This document shows positions 1-5,704 of a DNA stretch of 6,885 bases, piece by piece. The stretch comes from an uncultured Rubrobacteraceae bacterium. GTDB lineage: Bacteria > Actinomycetota > Rubrobacteria > Rubrobacterales > Rubrobacteraceae. The position numbers and the translations under genes are program-made. Location of the stretch: NCBI GenBank assembly GCA_902805985.1, contig CADCUW010000172.1, positions 1 to 6,885 on the forward strand, written 5' to 3'. Under the pieces are notes generated by a model, which was given only the letters and a program-made list of their open reading frames with translations, was not told the origin of the DNA and did no database searches. Each line of letters begins with the position of its first letter. The first letter of the stretch is position 1.

Positions 1-22
1 CGGTCCGTATCGCAGCGTCCAC
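1..22 (-). CDS. Possible 5' end of a further leftward gene (partial)
   Basis: A GTG at 22-20 on the minus strand is preceded by GGAGG (34-30) at a 7-base spacing, which is a good ribosome binding site. It opens a frame reading V-D-A-A-I-R-T before the window ends. An alternative ATG at 36-34, in another frame, is preceded by GGGAGG at 4 bases and reads M-E-D-R-L-W-T-L-R-Y-G-P. Only one of the two can be the main start. The gene would begin about 57 bases after the amidase stop, so it could be co-transcribed with it. Seven codons do not identify a product. Confidence 0.3.
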
Positions 23-79
23 AATCGATCCTCCATCCCCCCTCCCGGGCGAGAGAGGCGTCTTTTTGGGCCGCGCCCT

Positions 80-760
80 CTAGTGGGCGTCCAGGTAGTC
101 CTCTATCCCCGTTCTCAGGGCTCCGGCTATCTGCTGCTGGCGCGCGCCGGTGCCGTCGGAGAGGAGACGCCCCTCCGCGTCGCTCGTGATAAAGACGGTC
201 TCCGCGATGGTCGCGGGCATGTCGCTCTTGAGGAGCACGCCGGAGGCGAACGAGTAGGGCGCCCTGGTGTGCATGGTCCCCGCGCCGTCAGCCGCCGGCA
301 GGGTCGAGAGCCCATCGAAGACCGTAAGGGCCAGCTCCTTGTCCTTGCGCCACTTCCCGAAGAGGGTGGTTGTGTAATCCGGGGCAGGGTCCGAGGAGCC
401 GTTCATGTGTACGGAGACCAGGATCTCGGCCCCCGTGGAGTTGGCGTAGGCGTAGCGGTCGTTGTTGGAGAGGGTCTCGTCTCCGGTGCGCGTCATGCAG
501 ACCGCGTGGCCGTCCGCCTCCAGAAGCGCCTCTAGCTTCCTTGCGACGTCAAGGGTCTGCTCTTTCTCAACGAGGCCGTACCTCGCGTTTACCGCCCCGG
601 AGTCGGAGCCTCCGTGCCCGGCGTCGAGGACCACCTGCCCCCGGCAGCCGGTCTCCTGCGCCTCGGCCCCGGTCGCCAGGACCGCCACGGTCAAGACGCC
701 GGCCGCAGAGACCGCCACCAACAAAGATGCCCACACTTTCAAGAGATCTGCCCGCACCAT
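80..760 (-). CDS. Exported N-acetylmuramoyl-L-alanine amidase (Amidase_3 family)
   Basis: This is a zinc-dependent peptidoglycan hydrolase of 226 residues. The family cleaves the amide bond between N-acetylmuramic acid and L-alanine outside the membrane. Residues 8-30 are hydrophobic, and A-E-A before Q35 looks like a signal peptidase I site, so the enzyme is probably secreted, or else anchored by this segment. The mature part is one catalytic domain. The expected zinc ligands are visible: H49 in LDAGHGG, E65 in LVEKEQTLDVA and H118 in SVHMNG. The catalytic Glu is E187 in MPATIAETVF. No cell-wall-binding repeats, SH3 domain or SPOR domain are attached, so targeting must come from elsewhere. 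The ATG at 760 has GGAAGGGG about 5 bases upstream. A weak promoter candidate lies at TTGCCA (814-809) and TCTCTA (790-785) with an 18-base spacer. Cell-wall turnover, daughter-cell separation and spore-related roles cannot be told apart here. Confidence 0.93.
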   Translation of the reverse strand: MVRADLLKVWASLLVAVSAAGVLTVAVLATGAEAQETGCRGQVVLDAGHGGSDSGAVNARYGLVEKEQTLDVARKLEALLEADGHAVCMTRTGDETLSNNDRYAYANSTGAEILVSVHMNGSSDPAPDYTTTLFGKWRKDKELALTVFDGLSTLPAADGAGTMHTRAPYSFASGVLLKSDMPATIAETVFITSDAEGRLLSDGTGARQQQIAGALRTGIEDYLDAH

Positions 761-879
761 CTGATCCCCTTCCGGAATGCGGCATAGAGACCCGTCTCAC
801 GCGACGACTGGCAACTTAGCATGGGGGCGGGGGCCGGTGCATCCCCCAAACGGGCTACGTTCTCCGGAGGACGCGAAGA

Positions 880-909
880 GGGACCGGGACTAGAATCAGC
901 CCCGGCCCC
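880..909 (-). terminator. Hairpin after the RTX-protein gene
   Basis: On the minus strand GGGGCCGGG (909-901) pairs with CCCGGTCCC (888-880) across a 12-base loop. This makes nine pairs including one G-U, 22 bases past the stop of the calcium-binding protein gene. It is followed only by TCTTCG, not a real U-tract, so it may be a weak terminator or a 3'-end stabiliser. Confidence 0.4.
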
Positions 910-930
910 GAAAAGATGATGTGGCGCCGT

Positions 931-1386
931 CTAGTAGTTGTTTATCTCCTCGCAGACGTCCTTGGCCTCCAGGTTGTGGGCGGCGTGGTCCTGGCCTGAG
1001 AGGTAGACGACGTCATAGCCGGGGCCGCAGCGGACCTCGTCGGAGTCGCCGTCTTTGCCCTCTTCCTTCGTGCCCGTGTAGATCGTATCGTCGCCCGAGG
1101 CCGCCTGGATGTTGTCCGCGCCGTCGCCCGCAACGATCAGGTCTCCGCCCGAGCCGCTGTCGATGTGGTCGGCCCCGTCTCCGCCGTAGAGGCGGTCGGC
1201 GTGGCGGTTGCCGGAGAGCTCGTCTATGGCCCCCATACCCGAGAGCGTGTCGTTGCCGCCCATGCCCATCATAGTGTCGGCCTTCTCGGTGCCCTTCTTG
1301 CGGTCGTCGTCGTTGGTGCCAATCCAGGGCCCGGCGAGCGCCAGGACCATCGCGAAGGTCGCGGCCAGTAGCATGATCTTCCTCAT
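931..1386 (-). CDS. Secreted RTX-type (hemolysin-type) calcium-binding repeat protein
   Basis: This is a small exported protein of 151 residues made almost wholly of RTX-like nonapeptides. Residues 1-18 form a signal peptide (M-R-K, a hydrophobic stretch, then A-L-A before G19). From G23 to Y103 nine 9-residue units can be laid in register with Asp at the sixth position in nearly all, for example GMGGNDTLS, GGDGADHID and AGDGADNIQ. In known RTX proteins such units wind into a parallel beta-roll that folds on binding Ca2+ outside the cell. The end carries two cysteines, C120 in RCGPGYD and C145 in KDVCEEI, which could form a disulfide that caps the roll. No protease, lipase or toxin domain is present. 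The ATG at 1386 is chosen because AGAGAGG lies 8 bases upstream and the signal peptide starts there. An in-frame ATG at 1530 would add 48 non-signal residues. The biological role is unknown. Ca2+-dependent cell-surface or matrix structure is a guess. Confidence 0.85.
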   Translation of the reverse strand: MRKIMLLAATFAMVLALAGPWIGTNDDDRKKGTEKADTMMGMGGNDTLSGMGAIDELSGNRHADRLYGGDGADHIDSGSGGDLIVAGDGADNIQAASGDDTIYTGTKEEGKDGDSDEVRCGPGYDVVYLSGQDHAAHNLEAKDVCEEINNY

Positions 1387-1523
1387 CGTGCCTGCCTCTC
1401 TTGGGGGGCGAGTCGACCGCCGTACCCGGTCTCTTCCAACAGGTACAGCGTATGACCGGGGCGAGCACGGCGCCTTCCCTAGACAAGCTATCTTTGCCTT
1501 GTACGAATGCGCTACTCGCGTCC

Positions 1524-1571
1524 ACGACAAATCGACCAGCCTGGCGCCGGACGGCGCGTTCGGCTTGTCGT
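1524..1571. repeat. Nested inverted repeat between HTH/coiled-coil and RTX genes
   Basis: ACGACAA at 1524-1530 is matched by TTGTCGT at 1565-1571. Between them lies a second, tighter inverted repeat, GCGCCG at 1544-1549 and CGGCGC at 1552-1557. The structure begins about 20 bases after the stop of the upstream gene and about 140 bases before the RTX start. It has no U-tract. It could be an RNA 3' stem, a weak terminator or a protein-binding palindrome. Confidence 0.35.
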
Positions 1572-1591
1572 TTGGCGGTGTTTCTGCGCGC

Positions 1592-2212
1592 TTAGCCGCC
1601 GAAGAGTCGGGACCAGAAGCCGCGGTTCTTCAGGGCGTTGAGCTCGGCTTCGAGCCGGACGCGGTCTTCTGAGAGGGCGGACTTCTCCTCGGTGAGCCTG
1701 GTGTGCTGCTCGACCATGCGGCTGCGGTCCTCCTCCAGCCTCTGCTTCTCTTCTTCGAGGGTGGAGATGGTCTTCTCCTGGAGTTCCCTCTGGAACTCGA
1801 CGAGGTTCAGGCGCTCTATCTCCGACCAGAGGCGGTCTATCTCCATGCGGGCGGCGTCGCGCTCCTGACGGACCTCTTCGATCTGGCGGCTCCGCTCTTC
1901 GAGGCGGGTCTTGTAGTCCTGGCCCTGCTGCAGGAGGCGCTCGTAGCGCTCGAAGGGGACGGCGGGTAGGCGGGAGTTGGTGGGCGCGTCGTCACCTATT
2001 ACCTCGCCGTCGAAGATCTCCTCCTCCGCCGCCTCGGCCTCGAGCCCGCGCGCCAGGCTCAGGACCTCGTTCAGGGCGAGGCCGAGGTCCCCCTCCTCGC
2101 CGCGCTCGGCGCGAAGCCTGCCCTCCTGCACGAAGCGCCGGACCTTCTCCGGGGTCACGTCCAGCAAGGCCGCCGCCCCGTTGATCCCGATCCGCTCCCC
2201 GCCTGCGTCCAT
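1592..2212 (-). CDS. HTH (MerR/excisionase-like) plus long coiled-coil protein
   Basis: I do not recognise a named family. The predicted protein has 206 residues. Residues 5-55 look like an excisionase/MerR-type DNA-binding domain, with an A-A-A-L-L-D-V-T-P-E-K-V-R-R-F core followed by EGRLRAER. An acidic linker follows (about 57-78). Residues 88-196 are a charged heptad-rich coiled coil, briefly broken around LNLVEF. The C-terminus ends in a compact aromatic-basic tail, FWSRLF (199-204), then GG. The layout recalls single-protein partition or chromosome-anchoring proteins such as plasmid pSK1 Par or RacA, but this is an analogy of architecture only. The start is uncertain. ATGs at 2248, 2221 and 2212 are in frame and none has a Shine-Dalgarno sequence. 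I chose 2212 because TAAAAT (2225-2220) sits where a -10 box for a leaderless transcript would be. The nine codons from 2248 also include TCA, AGT and AAA, unlike the GC-ending codons that follow. Confidence 0.72.
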   Translation of the reverse strand: MDAGGERIGINGAAALLDVTPEKVRRFVQEGRLRAERGEEGDLGLALNEVLSLARGLEAEAAEEEIFDGEVIGDDAPTNSRLPAVPFERYERLLQQGQDYKTRLEERSRQIEEVRQERDAARMEIDRLWSEIERLNLVEFQRELQEKTISTLEEEKQRLEEDRSRMVEQHTRLTEEKSALSEDRVRLEAELNALKNRGFWSRLFGG

Positions 2213-2219
2213 GCGGGCC

Positions 2220-2225
2220 ATTTTA
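2220..2225 (-). promoter_or_regulatory. Candidate -10 box for a leaderless transcript
   Basis: TAAAAT on the minus strand matches TATAAT at five of six positions. It stands out in GC-rich surroundings. Seven bases separate it from the ATG at 2212, so transcription would start at or one base before the A of that ATG. No convincing -35 hexamer is seen 16-19 bases upstream. Confidence 0.4.
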
Positions 2226-2335
2226 CTTGAGAATGAGGTTTCGGGCATCAGGCTTCAGGCGTTGGATTTCGCCCTTACAGACATCCCTCGCATCGCCACA
2301 ACGGAGCGGGTTCGCGGACCACGACACCGCCCCGC

Positions 2336-2370
2336 AAGGCTTTTGCTAGAGCCTAGAAGCTCAAAACCTT
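2336..2370 (-). terminator. Hairpin at the end of the Rieske gene
   Basis: AAGGTTTTG (2370-2362, minus strand) pairs with CAAAAGCCTT (2345-2336) with one bulged base. A short inner AGC/GCT stem closes the loop. The left arm overlaps the TAA stop of the Rieske gene. There is no U-tract after the stem, so a function in termination is plausible but not certain. Confidence 0.4.
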
Positions 2371-2912
2371 TACGCCCGGACGACCTGCCCGTCCTGCACT
2401 TCGACCGGTATCTCCGGCAGCGGGGTCTGGGCGGGGCCAGAGACGACCTCGGCGCCGTTGGCGGGGTCGAAGATCGAGCCGTGGCACGGGCAGGCGAGTT
2501 GGGAGTTCTGGTAGGCGACGGTGCAGCCCGCGTGGGTGCAGATCGCGGAGTATGCGACGAACTTTCCGTCGTCCAGATGAACCAGCACGGCGTCCTTGCC
2601 GCCGTCCTTGAACGCGACCGAAGAGCCAGGCGCGACCTCGGACTCCTGGGCGATGGATGCGCCGCCGGACGGGGCCGCGGCCTTGCCGCCGCCGGAGGCC
2701 TCGCCGGAGCCAGAGGAGGCGCCATTCGATGAGCCACCGCCGGAGCCGCCGGTGTCGGACTCAGATCCACCACCCCCGCCGGATGCGCCACCGGATGCGC
2801 TACCAGATGCCCCGCCGGAGCCGCCGCCGCAGGCCGCCAGGGAGGCGGACGCGGCCCCGACGCCGAGGGCGGCGGCCAGCCGGATGAACGTTTCGCGCGA
2901 TACCTTCTCCAA
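2370..2912 (-). CDS. Rieske [2Fe-2S] lipoprotein
   Basis: This is an exported electron-transfer protein of 180 residues from the chosen TTG start. Both Rieske boxes are intact: CTHAGC (125-130) and CPCHGSIFD (141-149). Cluster ligands are C125, H127, C141 and H144, with C130 and C143 as the usual disulfide. The N-terminus is a lipoprotein signal: M-E-K-V-S-R-E-T-F-I-R, a hydrophobic run, then the lipobox LAAC (C28). A Gly/Ser linker of about 55 residues (29-86) would tether the domain away from the membrane. The Tat-like motif S-R-E-T-F-I-R has Glu where the second arginine is expected. TTG at 2912 is preferred because GAGGAGG ends 5 bases before it. The longer GTG at 2939 has no such site and would add nine charged residues. 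No cytochrome b or other bc-complex gene is nearby, so its redox partner is unknown. Fusion to another oxidase system remains possible. Confidence 0.92.
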   Translation of the reverse strand: MEKVSRETFIRLAAALGVGAASASLAACGGGSGGASGSASGGASGGGGGSESDTGGSGGGSSNGASSGSGEASGGGKAAAPSGGASIAQESEVAPGSSVAFKDGGKDAVLVHLDDGKFVAYSAICTHAGCTVAYQNSQLACPCHGSIFDPANGAEVVSGPAQTPLPEIPVEVQDGQVVRA

Positions 2913-2972
2913 AGTGTCCTCCTCTTCACCTGCGGACACCCGGATATACGCGGACGGTGTCGTTTCGGTTTA

Positions 2973-3902
2973 CTAGGGCGCGTCGGCTCTAGAGATAAAA
3001 CTGTCGTAGAGGACGGCGGCCAGGATGCCGCCGACTATCGGGCCGATTGTGTAGATCAGGGCCAGATCCCAGTTGTTCCAGGCCACGATTATCGGGCCGA
3101 GGGCGCGGGCGGGGTTGACCGCAGCCCCTGTCGTGGGGCCGCCGATGAAGATGGCCGCGGCGAGCGCGAACCCTACCGCTATCGGCGCGACCCCGGCCGG
3201 CGCCCGGTCGTCGGTGGCGACCGAGATGACGACGAACACGAGGATGAAGGTTATGAAGATCTCGACTAGCAGGGCCTGCAAGAACCCGACGCCAGGCCCC
3301 GTGGCAGGGGAGGCCAGCCCCACCTGGTTGCGGGCCTCCGCGCCGAACGTGATCCAGGTGGCGAAGGCGGCGAGGATAGCCCCCAGAAGTTGCGCCCCGA
3401 CGTAGGCCGGGACGAAGTTCCAGGGAAATTTTCTCGTGACGGCCAATCCCAGGGTGATGGCGGGGTTGAGGTGGGCACCCGAGACGTGCCCAAGAGCTGC
3501 CACCAGGGCGACGAGCACGAGGCCGAAGGCCAGCGGTATGGCGAGCGAGTCGTAGGGCAAGCCCGTTATCGGCCGCTCCAGGACGGCCGCGACGACCACG
3601 GCGGTGCCGGTGTAGACGAGGATAAAGGTGCCTATAAGCTCCGCCACCGCGGCGGGCGCCACGTTGGCCCCGATCTGGCTCCCGTATAGCCCCGTGCCAG
3701 AGCCGGATCGCTCCCTCGTGCCCCTCCTGCGGACCCCGCCCCGTCCCGACGGTCCCGAGGTCGGGCGGGTCTCACGCTCGCCCGCGAAAGGTTCGTCGAG
3801 CAGCCCCTCGTCGCGGTCGTAGCCACGGTCGCGGTGGCTGCCGCCCCCGCGCTGGGGAAGGTCCCAGTTCAGGTCGTCTTCCCTTCCACCTCTGTCCGAC
3901 AT
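2973..3902 (-). CDS. MIP-family aquaporin/aquaglyceroporin with N-terminal extension
   Basis: This is a membrane channel of 309 residues for water or small neutral solutes. Six transmembrane helices fit at about 84-107, 118-138, 164-184, 207-229, 238-253 and 282-301. The two pore half-helices carry intact NPA motifs, HLNPAIT (N146) and AVNPARA (N263). Aligned by eye to E. coli AqpZ, the selectivity-filter positions are F126, I251, A260 and R266. AqpZ has F, H, T and R, and GlpF has W, G, F and R, so the filter matches neither. The missing His argues against a strict water channel, and substrates cannot be assigned. Residues 1-80 are an unusual hydrophilic, probably disordered and cytosolic extension rich in Arg, Gly, Asp and Ser. 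Typical family members begin almost directly at helix 1. The extension is real coding sequence if the ATG at 3902 is used, and AGGGGAG lies 6 bases upstream. The gene is divergent from the DoxX gene. Confidence 0.95.
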   Translation of the reverse strand: MSDRGGREDDLNWDLPQRGGGSHRDRGYDRDEGLLDEPFAGERETRPTSGPSGRGGVRRRGTRERSGSGTGLYGSQIGANVAPAAVAELIGTFILVYTGTAVVVAAVLERPITGLPYDSLAIPLAFGLVLVALVAALGHVSGAHLNPAITLGLAVTRKFPWNFVPAYVGAQLLGAILAAFATWITFGAEARNQVGLASPATGPGVGFLQALLVEIFITFILVFVVISVATDDRAPAGVAPIAVGFALAAAIFIGGPTTGAAVNPARALGPIIVAWNNWDLALIYTIGPIVGGILAAVLYDSFISRADAP

Positions 3903-4067
3903 TCGTGTCTCCCCTCTGCGGCCCTGGGGCCCTGCCGTTGCGTGACGCGGTGCTTTCGGCCTACCTACCCCCTTTACCGTATTTGTATGTATAACCTACG
4001 TCCCGCTCCTCCCGCGCCGCGTATGTAGAGTAGGGGACGATGACGGAGCACGAGAGGAGATCCGAGC
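3903..4067. promoter_or_regulatory. Divergent promoter region with AT-rich island
   Basis: This 165-base gap separates the leftward aquaporin from the rightward DoxX gene and must hold both promoters unless one is read from elsewhere. An AT-rich island at 3971-3999, including TTTACC, ATTTG and TATAAC, is the only such stretch in GC-rich surroundings. I could not place a clean -35/-10 pair on either strand. A GGCCCTG direct repeat lies near the aquaporin start. The DoxX ribosome binding site is at 4053-4060. Confidence 0.4.
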
Positions 4068-4562
4068 TTGAGCGGCATGGTATGGGTACGCATCGTGGTG
4101 GGGGCCCTCTGGCTGAACGGCGGCGTCGAGAAGTTGCTCAACCCGAGCTTCCCCCGGCAGTTCGCCGACAGCCTCGCGGCCGGGGCTTTCGTCTCGCAGG
4201 CTCCCCCGTTCTTCCGGGGCTTCATGCAGGAGACCGTCGTCCCGAACGCCGAGCTGTTCGCCCAACTGGCGCGGGCCGGCGAGCTGACGCTCGGCGTCGC
4301 GCTCGTACTCGGGTTCCTGACCAACCTCGCGGCGCTCGGCAGCGTGGCGCTGAGTGTCATGATCATGCTCACCCAGGGCGGCGTGCGGCTCGGGACGGGC
4401 CTCGGCGCGCCGGAGTTCGTAACCGTCAACGTGCTGATCGCCCTGATCTCTGTGGTCATCCTCTTTAGCCCCTCCGCCAAAGGAATCGCCCTGGACTCCG
4501 GCCTCGTCAGCCGCAGCCCCGGCCTCTCCCCTATCCTCACCAACCGCCGCCGGGGAAGCTGA
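4068..4562 (+). CDS. DoxX/DoxD-family integral membrane protein
   Basis: The product is a small four-helix membrane protein of 164 residues. Helices fit at about 4-22, 61-82, 84-102 and 117-136. The opening R-I-V-V-G-A-L-W-L-N-G-G-V-E-K-L-L-N-P is typical of the DoxX/TQO small-subunit group, as is G-E-L-T-L-G-V-A-L (71-79) with its conserved Glu. Members include the DoxD subunit of archaeal thiosulfate:quinone oxidoreductase and mycobacterial DoxX, which works with a superoxide dismutase and a thiosulfate sulfurtransferase. No DoxA, SodA or rhodanese gene is visible here, so a quinone-linked or redox-stress role is inference. The start is TTG at 4068: AGAGGAGA ends 7 bases before it. ATG at 4077 is in frame but lies too far from that site. 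The C-terminal tail is basic (N-R-R-R) and probably cytosolic. Confidence 0.88.
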   Translation: MSGMVWVRIVVGALWLNGGVEKLLNPSFPRQFADSLAAGAFVSQAPPFFRGFMQETVVPNAELFAQLARAGELTLGVALVLGFLTNLAALGSVALSVMIMLTQGGVRLGTGLGAPEFVTVNVLIALISVVILFSPSAKGIALDSGLVSRSPGLSPILTNRRRGS

Positions 4563-4632
4563 GCTTGTCCCCGCGCCTCCTGAACCCTATCTTCCCGCCA
4601 TGCTCTGAGACGCCGGCCAACCTGTAACCAGG

Positions 4633-4679
4633 CCTCCGCCGGAGGACGCCGTCTTCCGCCCATCCATCACACGAGGAGG
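4633..4679 (+). promoter_or_regulatory. Small hairpin with anti-SD arm upstream of the kinase start
   Basis: CCTCC (4633-4637), loop GCC and GGAGG (4641-4645) form a 5-pair hairpin. The same CCTCC arm could instead pair with the ribosome binding site GGAGG at 4675-4679, which lies 8 bases before the ATG at 4688. Two mutually exclusive pairings could make translation start responsive to RNA folding, but such matches also arise by chance in GC-rich DNA. Confidence 0.25.
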
Positions 4680-4687
4680 CACCGCGC

Positions 4688-5611
4688 ATGAGCTTTCCGC
4701 CGTCCGTTCCAGAAGACTTCGCCCGCACCCAGGTCCTGCTCCGCGGCGAGGCCGGCCTCGCCTGGCTGGACCGCCTGCCCAGTCTTACGGAAGACCTCGA
4801 ACGGAGTTGGTCCCTGGAGGTCGGCCACCCGTTCCCGAACCTCTCCTACAACTGGGTCGTCCCCGCGCTCCGCGAAGACGGCGCCCCGGCCGTGCTGAAG
4901 CTCTCTTTTCCGGGGGAGAAAGAGTTCAGGACAGAAGCCGCGGCGCTGGCGGCCTTCGGCGGGCGGGGCGTCTGCCGCCTGCTGGAGCTCGACCTCGACC
5001 GGGGCGCGATGCTCCTGGAGCGCCTGCGACCCGGCGGGCCGCTAACCGGCCTCAAGGACGACGAGGAGGCGACCGCGGTGGCCGCCGGCGTGATGAAGAA
5101 GCTGTGGCGTCCCGCGCCGCCGGACCACGCGTTCCCCACGGTCTCGGACTGGTCCAGAGGCTTCGAACGCCTGAGGCGGCGCTTCGGCGGCGGAACGGGA
5201 CCTATGCCGGAGAAGCTCGTCGAGGCGGCCGAGACGCTATTCGCGGAGCTAGGCGCCTCCGAGGGGGAGCCGCTCCTGCTGCACGGCGACCTCCACCAGG
5301 AGAACATCCTCTCGGCCCGGCGCGAGCCGTGGCTCGCCATAGACCCCAAGGGCGTCGTCGGCGAGGCGGCCTACGACACCGCCGCCCTGCTGCACAACCC
5401 GGTCGGGGCGCTGGACGCGCCGGACCCCAAAGGACTCCTCGAACGTCGGCTCGACGTGCTCTCCGGGGAGCTCGGACTCGATCGAGCCCGGGTGCGCGCG
5501 TGGGGCCTGGCCCAGGCGGTACTCGCCGCCTACTGGGGCCTCGAAGACGGCGGCCGGGCGTGGGACGAGGCGCTTGTCTTTGCGGGTCTGTTGACGGAGA
5601 TCCGGGAATAG
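4688..5611 (+). CDS. APH(6)/hydroxyurea-kinase-like phosphotransferase
   Basis: This is a cytosolic kinase of 307 residues with the aminoglycoside-phosphotransferase fold. It most resembles the APH(6)/hydroxyurea phosphotransferase group that includes streptomycin 6-kinases. The N-lobe carries the ATP-binding lysine K71 in AVLKLSF and a likely partner Glu, E83. The C-lobe has the catalytic loop LLHGDLHQENIL (D201, with H203 and N206) and the metal-binding D219 in AIDPKGVVGE. The WLAIDPKGVVGEAAYDTA block is very like the matching part of StrB. The motifs are intact, so the enzyme should be active. The acceptor is unknown: streptomycin, another antibiotic or a cell metabolite are all possible. 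No transposon, integron or partner resistance gene (such as strA) is nearby, and base composition matches the neighbours, so it looks like a resident chromosomal gene. The ATG start has GAGGAGG 8 bases upstream. It lies 125 bases after the DoxX gene. Confidence 0.9.
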   Translation: MSFPPSVPEDFARTQVLLRGEAGLAWLDRLPSLTEDLERSWSLEVGHPFPNLSYNWVVPALREDGAPAVLKLSFPGEKEFRTEAAALAAFGGRGVCRLLELDLDRGAMLLERLRPGGPLTGLKDDEEATAVAAGVMKKLWRPAPPDHAFPTVSDWSRGFERLRRRFGGGTGPMPEKLVEAAETLFAELGASEGEPLLLHGDLHQENILSARREPWLAIDPKGVVGEAAYDTAALLHNPVGALDAPDPKGLLERRLDVLSGELGLDRARVRAWGLAQAVLAAYWGLEDGGRAWDEALVFAGLLTEIRE

Positions 5612-5638
5612 GTAGGGTTCGTCGGGGTCTGGGCGCGC

Positions 5639-5659
5639 GGGCGGGTTTGAGACCCGCCC
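5639..5659. repeat. GC-rich palindrome (REP-like hairpin)
   Basis: GGGCGGGT (5639-5646) and ACCCGCCC (5652-5659) form an 8-pair stem with the loop TTGAG. It starts about 28 bases after the kinase stop. Its form recalls short interspersed palindromic elements that end in CCTAC, but I cannot test whether it recurs in the genome. It has no U-tract. Confidence 0.6.
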
Positions 5660-5676
5660 CTACGACCCGCTCCTAC
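5651..5676. repeat. Imperfect 13-base tandem repeat
   Basis: GACCCGCCCCTAC (5651-5663) is followed directly by GACCCGCTCCTAC (5664-5676), with one mismatch. The first copy overlaps the right arm of the preceding hairpin. A distant arm, CGGGTCTC (5693-5700), can also pair with GAGACCCG (5649-5656), giving an alternative fold. Confidence 0.6.
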
Positions 5677-5704
5677 GGTGGGCTCCTTGGGCCGGGTCTC
5701 GGTA

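Noticed and set aside
370..819. Plus-strand open frame opposite the amidase gene
   Set aside because: Its product is an Arg/Pro/Ser-rich string with no domain. It mirrors the amidase, which has all its catalytic residues and a ribosome binding site.
1387..1530. N-terminal extension of the RTX protein to the ATG at 1530
   Set aside because: The extra 48 residues are not signal-like and would bury the signal peptide that starts at 1386, where a ribosome binding site is present.
2255..2929. Minus-strand frame in another phase over the Rieske gene
   Set aside because: It reads Pro/Ala/Arg-rich low complexity produced by the Gly/Ser-coding repeats, while the Rieske frame has both cluster boxes.
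3974..4663. Minus-strand frame opposite the DoxX gene
   Set aside because: Low-complexity product without a domain. The plus strand has four hydrophobic helices and a DoxX signature.
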